From NCBI GenBank assembly GCA_913052345.1, contig CAJXDR010000012.1, positions 1 to 64,000 on the forward strand: a stretch of 64,000 nucleotides of DNA. The letters run 5' to 3'. This document shows, in pieces, positions 50,431-59,135 of the stretch. The notes under the pieces were generated by a model, which was not told where the DNA came from, made no database searches, and was given only the letters and a program-made list of their open reading frames with translations. The position numbers were made by a program, and so were the translations under genes. Source of the DNA: UBA4421 sp002470275. Its GTDB lineage: Bacteria > Pseudomonadota > Gammaproteobacteria > Pseudomonadales > Azotimanducaceae. The first letter of the stretch is position 1, and every line of letters starts with the position of its first letter.

Positions 50431-52488
50431 TTGCGTCTTACCGTCGCATGGCTCGGCGCTGAGGCGTCTATCTTACCCGAGTGTGCGGCCAATGTTGATT
50501 TGCCGCTTACGCTTGTTGTTAAGGCGTCTGCGCGTTTACCGAATCGTGCTTGGCGGATAGATGCGGTGGCCGTGGGTGCCTCTGCTGAGGCCTGCCAAGA
50601 TTTGGTCAATTTCCGGATGCGGCTGTCCTGGGAGACAGAGACTGTCGTTGTCGCAGGGCAGCGCTTGAGCGCGACGGTGCGGCTGCGTCCCCCGGGTGGC
50701 TTAGCCAACCCGGGGGGATTTGATTATCGACGTTGGCTGCTGGCTTCGGGCTATGCGGCCACGGGGTACATTAAGTCTGCTCAGCTGACCGGCCAGACAC
50801 CGAATACGTTCAAATATCGCTTAGTCAGCTATTTGGAGGGCCTCGGTCTTGTTCGGTTGGGTCTCATACGAGCACTTATTCTTGGAGACGGGACCACCAT
50901 TGAGCCCAAGGATTGGGAGCTGTTTCGTCACACAGGCACTATTCACCTGTTGGTCATTTCGGGCCTGCATATCTCTCTGATCGCAGCCTTGCTGTACACG
51001 CTAATCCAACTTCTGGTGCTGCCGTTCACCGCTCGTCGGCTGGGCTTGATCGCCCAATGGGCAGGGTTATGGGGGACCTTGGCAGCGGCTATTGGGATGG
51101 CCATTTGGACTGAATTTGGCGCGCCTATCATGCGGGTAAGCATCACCGTATTGCTCTTTATTTTAATGCGACTCATGGGTCGTCATGTGGCTGCTTGGCG
51201 TATCGTCGTCGTCTCGGCCTATGTCTTTCTCTTGCTGCAGCCCCTGCACGTCGCTCAGTCCGGATTTTGGCTTTCCTACGGCGCCGTTCTGGCGCTGTTG
51301 TGGTTCTTCGAACCGCGTGTCAAGGCCTACTCTACGGTGGGTGCCTTTGTTCGGGCCCAGTGGGTGCTCTCTGTGGCGTTTGCGCCCTGGACGGCCCTGA
51401 TATTGGGTCAATTTTCCGTACTGATGCTGGCGGCTAATCTGATTACGGTACCGTTGATCATGACCCTGACCCTGCCCGCACTGTTGTTGGCCATCCTGCT
51501 TTATCTCTTAGATGTTGCGCTGGCTGAAACCTTCTTCAGCCTGGCCGATTTTAGCCTTTATCTGTTTAAGGTTGTGCTCTCTGCGCTTTACGCCCAGCCC
51601 GTGCCCGGGGTGCAGGGCATCGAGACGGGATTCTTGGCGGTGCCCTTTCTACTGATCGCCTTGGGAGCAGGATTGTGGTGCACGCTACCGTTGTCTGGCC
51701 TTGCCAGATACTTGCCCGTGTTCGGCTTTATTGGCGTTTGCCTGAGCCCGTCCTCAGGCGTGCCCTATGGAAATTTTTGTGTGCGTGTCGTTGACGTTGG
51801 TCAGGGCAGTGCAGCAATTATGGACACCGCCCGGATCCGTATGATGATCGATGCGGGGCCGCGACTGCGCTCTGGCGATGATCTTTTTGAGCGTGGCTTA
51901 CTCCCCTTCCTGCGAACAACGGGGCCGGAACGTTTGACTCTGTTCTTGCTGAGCCATGGTGATGACGACCATGCGGGTGGAGCAGCATCCCTAATCAACC
52001 ACTTCTCCCAAACGGCTACGCGGGGTGTGGAGACACCCTGTTCCGGGCGCGAGACCTGGATGTGGGATGGCGTGCGTTTCTCGCTTCTGATCGACCATGC
52101 AGCACGTACCGAAAACGATAGGTCCTGCACGCTGTTGATAGAGACAAAGGCGGCTTCGGCGTTCTTGAGTGGTGATATAGGTCGAGCTGCAGAGCAGCGA
52201 CTGATCAACCTCCTGCCCAGGGGCGTTGACTTCTTGGTGGCACCCCATCACGGCAGCCGAAGCTCGTCGTCACTTATCTTTGTCAGGCGACTAGCACCCA
52301 AGATCGTCGTTTTCAGCGCCGGGAAGCAGGGTCGATATCGCCATCCACACGACGACGTGGTCCGCCGCTATCGACGCGAGGGTTCAGCGGTTTTTAACAC
52401 AGCGGAGCAGGGTGCGGTTCAGTGGTGCAGCCACCAGCCTCGCCGCTTAAGAGTAGGCGGGTCTGAGCGAGTCATCATCTTGCCGTGA
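50431..52488 (+). CDS. comEC: ComEC/Rec2 family DNA-uptake channel protein
   Basis: A 685-residue protein: an OB-like N-terminal region, the Competence domain with many helices (motif GLALRLGLIRALILGDGTT-like, HTGTIHLLVISGLHISLIAALLY) and a C-terminal metallo-beta-lactamase domain (VVDVGQGSAAIMD, LSHGDDDHAGGA, APHHGSRSS). It carries single-stranded DNA across the inner membrane in competent cells. TTG at 50431 is the only standard start before the OB-like region. The frame is open for 110 bases upstream and encodes a likely first membrane helix, so the true N terminus may be missing through a start I cannot identify. Confidence 0.88.
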   Translation: MRLTVAWLGAEASILPECAANVDLPLTLVVKASARLPNRAWRIDAVAVGASAEACQDLVNFRMRLSWETETVVVAGQRLSATVRLRPPGGLANPGGFDYRRWLLASGYAATGYIKSAQLTGQTPNTFKYRLVSYLEGLGLVRLGLIRALILGDGTTIEPKDWELFRHTGTIHLLVISGLHISLIAALLYTLIQLLVLPFTARRLGLIAQWAGLWGTLAAAIGMAIWTEFGAPIMRVSITVLLFILMRLMGRHVAAWRIVVVSAYVFLLLQPLHVAQSGFWLSYGAVLALLWFFEPRVKAYSTVGAFVRAQWVLSVAFAPWTALILGQFSVLMLAANLITVPLIMTLTLPALLLAILLYLLDVALAETFFSLADFSLYLFKVVLSALYAQPVPGVQGIETGFLAVPFLLIALGAGLWCTLPLSGLARYLPVFGFIGVCLSPSSGVPYGNFCVRVVDVGQGSAAIMDTARIRMMIDAGPRLRSGDDLFERGLLPFLRTTGPERLTLFLLSHGDDDHAGGAASLINHFSQTATRGVETPCSGRETWMWDGVRFSLLIDHAARTENDRSCTLLIETKAASAFLSGDIGRAAEQRLINLLPRGVDFLVAPHHGSRSSSSLIFVRRLAPKIVVFSAGKQGRYRHPHDDVVRRYRREGSAVFNTAEQGAVQWCSHQPRRLRVGGSERVIILP

Positions 52489-52503
52489 GTACCGCATGGG
52501 CCC

Positions 52504-53058
52504 TCAGCTGACGGGGCTTGGACCAGGGGCTTTGTTGAGGGCTTGTTCAGATTGGTCCCGAATCATGGCCTGGTCTGCGAGGCGCACCATATCTCCCAGG
52601 GCCTTAATCAAGATTTCTCTTTCTTCGTGTGTCAGCCGCTCGCCGATGGTCGTGCTCTCTCCCCGGTGAACGAGAGAGACCGTCTTGGCGTACCAAGGAT
52701 GTACGGCGCTTTGGACCTGAATCTTCGTATAATAGCGCTCCCAGGTGGTGGTCTCTTCCGGTTCTTCCGCACCGACTTCCAAAGTGACGGTGTGGGCGCC
52801 AAAGGTCAGGACTTCTTGGGTGCTCGCCCGCCGTAAGCAGAGCCATAGACACCCCGTAAGAAACAGCATTTCTATGCCCGTGAAGGGCAAGATCATCCAA
52901 TAGCCGGCGAATAGAAAACTCAGCGCGATGCCAAAGGAGACGGCCATCAACACGATCAGGAAGTATTGAAGCGCCCGCCAGCTCAAGGAGCGGTTGGGTT
53001 GGATAACGATACGTCCTACCCAATTACTGTCTTCGTCGTAAAGCTGAGTGTCGACCAT
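52504..53058 (-). CDS. DUF2244 membrane protein
   Basis: A 184-residue protein with two close membrane helices (about 33-53 and 55-75) after PNRSLSWRALQYF, then a cytosolic beta domain with EVLTFGAHTVTLEVG. The pattern fits DUF2244, a family of unknown role often annotated as integral membrane protein near cytochrome oxidase genes, which are absent here. It is divergent from clpB. Confidence 0.8.
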   Translation of the reverse strand: MVDTQLYDEDSNWVGRIVIQPNRSLSWRALQYFLIVLMAVSFGIALSFLFAGYWMILPFTGIEMLFLTGCLWLCLRRASTQEVLTFGAHTVTLEVGAEEPEETTTWERYYTKIQVQSAVHPWYAKTVSLVHRGESTTIGERLTHEEREILIKALGDMVRLADQAMIRDQSEQALNKAPGPSPVS

Positions 53059-53112
53059 GATTACGCTCCGAATTCGATAGCAACCCGTTTGGGAGGGACT
53101 GCCAGCGTCAGT

Positions 53113-53140
53113 CTTGAAAATCGGTTGCCAAACCCTACTG
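53113..53140 (+). promoter_or_regulatory. Heat-shock (sigma-32-type) promoter of clpB
   Basis: CTTGAAA (53113-53119) matches the sigma-32 -35 element exactly. Thirteen bases later CCCTACTG (53133-53140) fits five of the seven fixed positions of CCCCATNT. It lies about 75 bases before the clpB start, as expected for a heat-induced chaperone. Confidence 0.6.
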
Positions 53141-53213
53141 TAGCATCTGAGTACGCAAGATCGTCAGCAAGGCTTCGCTGACACAAGTTGAACAGCGTCC
53201 TCAGGGAATGGTC

Positions 53214-55793
53214 ATGGATGAAAGTTTTCTAACGCAAAGAGTTGAACAGGTTCTCGGATCGGCATATTCGTTGGCGCTTGGTGCAGCTCATGCTCAACTG
53301 GAACCCGTGCACATTCTACAAATACTGTTGGAGGATGAAAGTTCCCAGTTTCGTCGGGCGCTGAGTGCATCCGAGGCAGACGACGGGCCGTTAATCCAAC
53401 TTATAGAGAACGTTAGAAGCAGAGTGGCCGCACTGCCAACGCTAGGGCAGCGCAGCGCGCAAATTCCAGCTTCGCACTCAACGCGGCAGGTGCTGGCCGT
53501 TGCCCGGGAATCTGCCGATAGCGCTGAGGATGCCTATGTAGCAGAGGAGTGGTTGAGCCTTGCCCTAATCCAGGATGCAGAGGTGGGTCCCCTGCTCAAT
53601 GAGGCTGGGCTGAACACCCAAAGTTTTAAGTCGTTTGCTGAAGAACATCGTAGAGGTGACAAAGTGGAGAGCAAAAACGAAGAGTCCATGCGTGATGCTC
53701 TGGATCAATATACTCAGGATTTAACGGAGCTTGCGGAGCAGGGGAAGTTAGATCCCGTGATCGGTCGGGATGAAGAAATTCGGAGGACGGTGCAGGTGCT
53801 GCAGCGTCGAACGAAGAACAATCCGGTGCTGATTGGTGAGCCGGGCGTGGGTAAGACCGCCATAGCAGAAGGGCTCGCCCAACGTATCGTGAATGGCGAA
53901 GTGGCAGACAGCCTGTGCAACAAGCGTGTTTTAGCCCTCGATCTAGCGGCCTTGATTGCCGGTGCCAAGTTTCGAGGTGAGTTCGAAGAGCGCCTCAAGG
54001 CCGTGCTTAACGATCTTGCGAAACAAGAGGGGAATGTCATTCTCTTTATCGACGAGCTGCACACTATGGTTGGTGCAGGGAAGGCTGAGGGCGCCATGGA
54101 TGCGGGCAACATGCTGAAGCCCGCCCTGGCGCGAGGTGAGTTGCACTGCGTTGGCGCAACCACGTTGAACGAGTATCGCCAGTTTATCGAAAAGGATGCT
54201 GCCCTGGAGCGACGGTTCCAGAAGGTTCTTGTGGATGAGCCTAGCCTAGACGATACCATCGCCATTCTGAGAGGCCTCAAGGAAAGGTACGAGGTGCACC
54301 ACGGTGTAGATATCACTGATCCGGCTATTGTCTCGGCGGCGACGCTTTCTCATCGATATATTACGGACCGGCAGTTGCCCGATAAGGCCATCGACCTGAT
54401 CGACGAGGCCGCCAGCCGAATACGCATGGAAATGGATTCAAAACCTGAGGCCATGGACAACTTGGATCGTCGCCTCGTCCAGATAAAGATGGAAATCGAG
54501 GCGTTAAAGAAAGAGACCGATAAGGCGAGCCGTGGACGCCACGAGGACCTGGTTGCCCAGGCCAAAGAACTCGAGCGGGAATACCAGGCGCTGGACGCCG
54601 TATGGCAACAAGAAATAACGCTATTGAAAGGTTCTCAGGGGGTAAAGGAAGAGCTGGAGAGTGCGCGCCTGGCCTTTGAGGCTGCCAAGCGAGAGGGCGA
54701 CTTGGCCCGCATGTCAGAGCTTCAGTACGGCATCATGCCTGAACTGGAAAAGAAGCTAGCGCAACCAGAAGATCATGGGGCCCTCACGCTGTTAAGAAAT
54801 AAAGTGACGGAAGAGGAGATTGCCGAGGTCGTCGCCAAGTGGACGGGTATTCCCACCGCCAAACTTGTCTCAGCAGAAAAAGAGAAGCTGCTGGCGCTGG
54901 AAGAGCGCCTTGGGCAGCGGGTGGTTGGGCAAGACCAAGCCATTGCGGTGGTCAGCCAGGCAGTTCGCAGAGCACGGGCTGGGCTTGCTGACCCGGCTAG
55001 GCCAAACGGTAGCTTTATGTTTCTTGGCCCTACCGGAGTGGGCAAGACCGAACTTTGCAAGAGTCTGGCAGAAGTCTTGTTTGACGACGAGGCTGCGCTG
55101 GTGCGCGTGGACATGTCAGAGTTTATGGAAAAACATTCCGTGGCTCGGCTGATCGGTGCGCCCCCTGGTTATGTGGGGTATGAAGAGGGGGGCTACTTAA
55201 CGGAGATTATTCGGCGTAAACCCTATTCGGTGATTCTGCTAGACGAGATCGAAAAGGCGCACAAAGATGTTTTCAATATCTTGCTGCAGGTGCTTGACGA
55301 TGGGCGGCTAACCGACGGCCAAGGCCGGACGGTAGATTTTAGTAACTGTGTGCTGGTGATGACTTCAAACCTCGGCGCTGAAGCCATTCAGGGGATTACG
55401 GAAAGCGGTGAAGTCCACCGCCTCGAGCAGACCGTACTGGGGATAGTTGCTCAGCACTTCCGGCCAGAGTTTGTGAATCGGATCGACGACATTGTGGTGT
55501 TCAGGCCCCTAGAGCGCGAGCACATAGAGCGTATTGCGCGGCTTCAACTACAGGCGCTCAACCTTCGGCTTGCTGAGCAGGGCATAAGCCTGGTGCTCGA
55601 AGACGCCGCCTTTGATGCGCTTACGGAGGCTGGCTTTGATCCGGTTTACGGTGCTCGGCCCTTGAGGCGTGCCGTCCAAAAGATGATTGAGAACCCCCTC
55701 GCGGATGCCATGTTGACCGACGATTTCCCCAGCGGACAGACCCTGAACGGGCGCTGGGAGGGCGGAAAGTTGGCGATTGCGCCAGCGACCTGA
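53214..55793 (+). CDS. clpB: ATP-dependent chaperone ClpB
   Basis: An 859-residue Hsp100 disaggregase. Clp-N repeats (about 5-145), first AAA+ module with Walker A GEPGVGKT near 212, a coiled-coil middle domain (about 400-520) and a second AAA+ module with Walker A GPTGVGKT near 605 and MSEFMEKHSVARLIGAPPGYVG. The AKFRGEFEERLK and GAGKAEGAMDAGN pore-loop region is present. It works with DnaK to rescue aggregated proteins. An upstream ATG at 53208 directly abuts the AGGGA site, so I chose the ATG at 53214 with six-base spacing. Confidence 0.97.
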   Translation: MDESFLTQRVEQVLGSAYSLALGAAHAQLEPVHILQILLEDESSQFRRALSASEADDGPLIQLIENVRSRVAALPTLGQRSAQIPASHSTRQVLAVARESADSAEDAYVAEEWLSLALIQDAEVGPLLNEAGLNTQSFKSFAEEHRRGDKVESKNEESMRDALDQYTQDLTELAEQGKLDPVIGRDEEIRRTVQVLQRRTKNNPVLIGEPGVGKTAIAEGLAQRIVNGEVADSLCNKRVLALDLAALIAGAKFRGEFEERLKAVLNDLAKQEGNVILFIDELHTMVGAGKAEGAMDAGNMLKPALARGELHCVGATTLNEYRQFIEKDAALERRFQKVLVDEPSLDDTIAILRGLKERYEVHHGVDITDPAIVSAATLSHRYITDRQLPDKAIDLIDEAASRIRMEMDSKPEAMDNLDRRLVQIKMEIEALKKETDKASRGRHEDLVAQAKELEREYQALDAVWQQEITLLKGSQGVKEELESARLAFEAAKREGDLARMSELQYGIMPELEKKLAQPEDHGALTLLRNKVTEEEIAEVVAKWTGIPTAKLVSAEKEKLLALEERLGQRVVGQDQAIAVVSQAVRRARAGLADPARPNGSFMFLGPTGVGKTELCKSLAEVLFDDEAALVRVDMSEFMEKHSVARLIGAPPGYVGYEEGGYLTEIIRRKPYSVILLDEIEKAHKDVFNILLQVLDDGRLTDGQGRTVDFSNCVLVMTSNLGAEAIQGITESGEVHRLEQTVLGIVAQHFRPEFVNRIDDIVVFRPLEREHIERIARLQLQALNLRLAEQGISLVLEDAAFDALTEAGFDPVYGARPLRRAVQKMIENPLADAMLTDDFPSGQTLNGRWEGGKLAIAPAT

Positions 55794-55805
55794 TACCTGT
55801 ATATT
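55777..55805 (+). promoter_or_regulatory. Candidate SOS promoter at the end of clpB
   Basis: TTGCGC (55777-55782), a 17-base spacer and TATATT (55800-55805, five of six matches to TATAAT). The -10 lies inside the LexA-type box, so repressor binding would block RNA polymerase, the usual arrangement at SOS genes. Confidence 0.5.
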
Positions 55806-55812
55806 AATACAG
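55797..55812. promoter_or_regulatory. LexA (SOS) box
   Basis: CTGTATATTAATACAG fits the gammaproteobacterial LexA consensus CTGT-N8-ACAG perfectly, with the AT-rich spacer typical of strong sites. It starts four bases after the clpB stop and 29 bases before the ATG of the orphan reading frame at 55841. Confidence 0.78.
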
Positions 55813-55840
55813 TCATTTCGAGTCAGCGACTGTAACTATC

Positions 55841-56341
55841 ATGCAGCACAGCATATTTGAAGAAGGGATCGAAGCGCCAAGCCGTCCTCGTGAGGGGGGT
55901 TGCGAGCAGTTGGTTTTGTCCTGCTTCCAAGATTTTGGTCAGCAGAGCGAGCCGAAAAATGAAGCCGGAGAGCCCAGCCAAAATAAAGCGCGCAATGCGC
56001 TCAGGCTTGTTTCGCCAGGCGTCAAAAAAGGTCGCCGCCCCCAGGACCCGAGCCTGACCGGGTTGCAGGAGCGAGGCGGTAGTCGTGCCAGCGGGGCCTC
56101 AATGGCCAAAGGCCGATGCCTCGAAGCGGACATGCAGGGTCATTTTAATGCGGCCGCAGTGTTGGCGAAGAGCATGGCCGATAAGCCTCGAGCTCAAAAG
56201 CTGATGGCGATTGCAAACGGGCTGGATGGTCGAACCAAGAGGAAGAGGTCGAGAAGTGCCCGGCGAGAGGCAGGCCTGATCATCTGCCACCATCTGATAT
56301 CGGCTTTAACGCTGCAAGATCAGCTTGGAGACGACGACTAA
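55841..56341 (+). CDS. Orphan reading frame under SOS control
   Basis: A 166-codon frame placed between a LexA-type box/promoter and an intrinsic terminator, so the transcription unit looks real. The predicted protein is basic and hydrophilic (many R, K, S, G), without signal peptide, membrane helix or family I recognise. The early stretch EQLVLSCFQDFGQQS is faintly like the start of SulA, the SOS division inhibitor, but the conserved SulA tryptophan region is missing. No ribosome-binding site precedes the ATG. It could be a diverged SulA-type inhibitor, a remnant, or an RNA gene. Confidence 0.4.
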   Translation: MQHSIFEEGIEAPSRPREGGCEQLVLSCFQDFGQQSEPKNEAGEPSQNKARNALRLVSPGVKKGRRPQDPSLTGLQERGGSRASGASMAKGRCLEADMQGHFNAAAVLAKSMADKPRAQKLMAIANGLDGRTKRKRSRSARREAGLIICHHLISALTLQDQLGDDD

Positions 56342-56356
56342 AAAGAAACCGCCCAT

Positions 56357-56389
56357 CGGGGTGTTCCGAACCGGGTGCCCCGTTTTTTT
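56357..56389 (+). terminator. Intrinsic terminator of the SOS unit
   Basis: CGGGG (56357-56361) pairs with CCCCG (56378-56382), with further partial pairing inside the loop, and is followed at once by seven T residues (56383-56389). It ends the transcript from the LexA-controlled promoter before galU. Confidence 0.7.
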
Positions 56390-56410
56390 CCCCATCAATC
56401 CAGTTATGAT

Positions 56411-56435
56411 GGGCTCCCAAATTTGGAGCCCCATG
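56411..56435 (+). promoter_or_regulatory. Hairpin that hides the galU ribosome-binding site
   Basis: GGGCTCC (56411-56417) pairs perfectly with GGAGCCC (56425-56431) around a 7-base AT-rich loop. GGAG in the right arm is the galU ribosome-binding site, four bases from the first ATG. Translation should therefore depend on opening this stem, by temperature, ribosomes or a factor. Confidence 0.55.
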
Positions 56436-57269
56436 ATGATCACAAAGTGTCTCTTCCCCGTTGCCGGATACGGTACGCGCTTCCTGCCTGCGACCAAGGC
56501 CATGCCTAAGGAAATGTTGCCTATTCTTAATAAGCCCCTAGTGCAGTATGGCGTCGAGGAGGCCGCGGAAGCCGGGCTGTCGAATATTTGCTTCGTAACG
56601 GGTCGTGGTAAGAGAGCCATTGAGGACCATTTCGATATCAGCTTTGAGCTTGAGCAACAGATATCGGGCACGGGTAAGGAAAAGCAGCTAGAGGGGATCC
56701 GTAATCTTATCGAGAGCTGCTCTTTTTCCTATACACGCCAAATTGAGATGCTGGGTCTAGGCCACGCCATTCTGACTGGTCGTAAGATAATTGGAGATGA
56801 GGCCTTTGGGGTCATCTTGGCTGATGACCTCTGTCTCGTGGAGGACGAACCCGGAGTGATGGCTCAGATGGTGAAGCTATACCAGCAGTTTCGCTGCAGT
56901 ATTGTGGCCATCGAAGAGGTACCTAAGGACCAGGTGCACCGCTATGGCGTTATCGATGGCGAGGTGTTGAGTGGCGATCTGATCCGAGTGACGGATATGG
57001 TGGAAAAGCCTGACCCTGCAGATGCGCCCAGCAACCTGGCGATTATTGGTCGCTACGTTCTCTCCCCAGATATATTCGATATTATCGAGAACACCGAGCC
57101 GGGTCGTAATGGTGAGGTGCAAATTACGGATGCGCTCATGCAGCAGGCGCGGGACGGATGCGTGATCGCCTACAAGTTCAAGGGGCAGCGTATGGACTGT
57201 GGATCAGTTGAGGGCTTTGTTGATGCGACCAATTACTGCTTTGAGCGTCTGGCGAAAGAGCAGAGCTAA
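56433..57269 (+). CDS. galU: UTP-glucose-1-phosphate uridylyltransferase
   Basis: A 278-residue GalU making UDP-glucose for polysaccharide and lipopolysaccharide synthesis. FPVAGYGTRFLPATKAMPKEMLP is the nucleotide-binding start, with GLGHAILTG, VILADDLCL (metal site) and VEKP. The frame begins at 56325 but that part encodes the terminator and hairpin, so the ATG at 56433 (or 56436) after GGAG is right. Its stop shares one base with the next gene's start. Confidence 0.95.
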   Translation: MMITKCLFPVAGYGTRFLPATKAMPKEMLPILNKPLVQYGVEEAAEAGLSNICFVTGRGKRAIEDHFDISFELEQQISGTGKEKQLEGIRNLIESCSFSYTRQIEMLGLGHAILTGRKIIGDEAFGVILADDLCLVEDEPGVMAQMVKLYQQFRCSIVAIEEVPKDQVHRYGVIDGEVLSGDLIRVTDMVEKPDPADAPSNLAIIGRYVLSPDIFDIIENTEPGRNGEVQITDALMQQARDGCVIAYKFKGQRMDCGSVEGFVDATNYCFERLAKEQS

Positions 57270-58438
57270 TGACTGGGATTGAGCTGGCGCTCGCGGGTCT
57301 AAGACAACGACCCACAGCCCCCATTGCGCTCAAACAGCCGCTGGAGGTTGATCAGCTGCCCACGCCGGCCCTGGTGCTGGACCTGCCAACGCTGGACCGA
57401 AATATCGCGAAGATGTCTGGACATCTCCAGCGTCACGGCAAGGCCATAAGGCCCCATAGCAAGACCCATAAGTGTCCGCTGATTGCACAACGACAGCTCG
57501 CGGCGGGCGCCCTAGGCATTTGTGCTGCCAAGCCGAGCGAGGCAGCGGCCATGATCCATGGTGGCATCAAGCAGATCCTGTTGACCTCACCAGTGGTTAC
57601 AGAGTCCAAGGCACAGCTCATCGCCAGCTTGTTGGCACCAGAGGTTGATTTGATGATGGTCGTTGACTCCATGCCGGGTCTCGACATCTTAGCGCGTCAT
57701 TTGTCACCAGAGCATCGTATTGGGCTGCTGGTGGACGTCGATCTCTCCATGGGACGAACTGGGGTCCGAGAGCTTGATGACATCCTCGGCCTGGTGGAAC
57801 AGATCTCAGCTGATCCTCGTTTTCGCTTTGCCGGCATCCAGCACTATGCCGGACACCTTATGCACCTATCTGATTACGACAAGCGGCGTGAGAAGTCGCT
57901 GACCGCTTGGGAACGCCTGGATGATATTTTTCGCGCCCTTGATGAGCGCGGGTTTGTCCCGGCCATCGTTACCGGCGGCGGCACTGGCACGTTCGATATC
58001 GACATTGATGTTGGCCGGCTCACAGAACTTCAGGTGGGCAGCTACGTGTTTATGGACGAGGAATATCGTGCCTTGGGCAGTGCTCGGGGAGAGCGCTTTG
58101 TGGACTTTGATGTCTCGCTGACCGTCGCCTGCAGCACCATCAGCCGGCCTCAGCAACCGACCATTACCGTAGATGGCGGCTACAAGGCCTTTGCCTCAGA
58201 CAGCGTAGCGCCAATTTGCGTCCAGATGCCTGACCTGCGCTATCACTTTGCGGGAGATGAACATGGCGTGCTTGTCCTAGGCGACGGTGAGCGGGCAGTA
58301 GACCTCGGCCAAGTAATTGAATTTATAACGCCTCACTGCGATCCCACCGTGAATCTTCATGAGCTCTATTGGGTAAGAGAAGCAGACGGCATGGTTCACA
58401 GCTGCTGGCCGATTACCGCCAGAGGCTGCTCGTGGTAG
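57269..58438 (+). CDS. D-threonine aldolase-like PLP enzyme (DSD1/alanine racemase fold)
   Basis: A 389-residue fold-type III PLP enzyme. The PLP lysine is K65 in RPHSKTHKCP. The C-terminal metal site shows the family His-x-Cys-like pattern in ITPHCDPTVNLHE, and LVDVDLSMGRTGV and VTGGGTGTFD line the cofactor pocket. Members cleave D-threonine or D-serine-type amino acids; the exact substrate is not readable. It starts on the last base of the galU stop, an unexpected pairing for an amino-acid enzyme. Confidence 0.85.
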   Translation: MTGIELALAGLRQRPTAPIALKQPLEVDQLPTPALVLDLPTLDRNIAKMSGHLQRHGKAIRPHSKTHKCPLIAQRQLAAGALGICAAKPSEAAAMIHGGIKQILLTSPVVTESKAQLIASLLAPEVDLMMVVDSMPGLDILARHLSPEHRIGLLVDVDLSMGRTGVRELDDILGLVEQISADPRFRFAGIQHYAGHLMHLSDYDKRREKSLTAWERLDDIFRALDERGFVPAIVTGGGTGTFDIDIDVGRLTELQVGSYVFMDEEYRALGSARGERFVDFDVSLTVACSTISRPQQPTITVDGGYKAFASDSVAPICVQMPDLRYHFAGDEHGVLVLGDGERAVDLGQVIEFITPHCDPTVNLHELYWVREADGMVHSCWPITARGCSW

Positions 58439-58466
58439 CGGCCGTGCCGTTCCTGGGAGGCCGCGA

Positions 58467-59078
58467 GTGTTAGAGCTTATCCAGGCGGGCGGCTGGGTGA
58501 TGCTGCCCATCCTGCTCTGTAGTATCACGGCCATTACCATTGTTCTGGAGCGGTGCTGGACCCTGCGGCGCGAGCAGGTGATGCCCAGCGCACTGTTGCT
58601 GCGGCTGCGCTCTGCGGAGGCCTGGCCCAGATCCGCCTCTGCACTCTCTGAAATTGGGGCATCATCGCCCTTGGGCTTTGTCCTGGCATCGGGTTTGGCC
58701 CGCATGCACCTCGCTCAAGAGGAGTTTCAGCAACAAATGCGTGCGGCTCGAGACCAGGCGATTCATGAGCTGGAGCGGTATTTGACAGGCCTGGGCGTGA
58801 TCGCTGCGATATGCCCGCTGCTCGGCATTCTGGGCACCGTTATCGGTTTAATCGATGTCTTCGACCAGCTCTTTGTGGTGGGGCAAGCTGAAACTCAGAT
58901 GTTAGCAGGCGGGATATCCACTGCGCTGGTCACATCAGCCGCAGGTCTTATGGTTGCCATTCCTGCGCTGATTGCCCACCGTGTACTTTTGCGTTGGGTG
59001 GATGAAATGATTCTGGATATTGATGCGGAAACGAGCGCCTTTTTTGAGCGTATCCGTCAGCAAGGCACCGCGTCGTGA
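58467..59078 (+). CDS. exbB: ExbB/TolQ-type proton channel protein
   Basis: A 203-residue membrane protein starting at GTG. Three helices: about 8-28, 107-127 and 150-172. The core is CPLLGILGTVIGLIDVF and AGGISTALVTSAAGLMVAIPALI, as in ExbB. With ExbD it converts proton flow into work on a TonB-like partner; no tonB is adjacent. In many gammaproteobacteria this pair stands between comEC and msbA, as here. Confidence 0.9.
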   Translation: MLELIQAGGWVMLPILLCSITAITIVLERCWTLRREQVMPSALLLRLRSAEAWPRSASALSEIGASSPLGFVLASGLARMHLAQEEFQQQMRAARDQAIHELERYLTGLGVIAAICPLLGILGTVIGLIDVFDQLFVVGQAETQMLAGGISTALVTSAAGLMVAIPALIAHRVLLRWVDEMILDIDAETSAFFERIRQQGTAS

Positions 59079-59135
59079 CAACCAGGGGCCTTCCAAGCAG
59101 CGGCGATAGAGGGCCTTGTGGCTCCGTGGACCTGT

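Noticed and set aside
55860..56290. Antisense frames in the SOS unit, one reading like a membrane protein
   Set aside because: The best one, read by eye, has no usable start codon, and the operator, promoter and terminator all point to plus-strand transcription.
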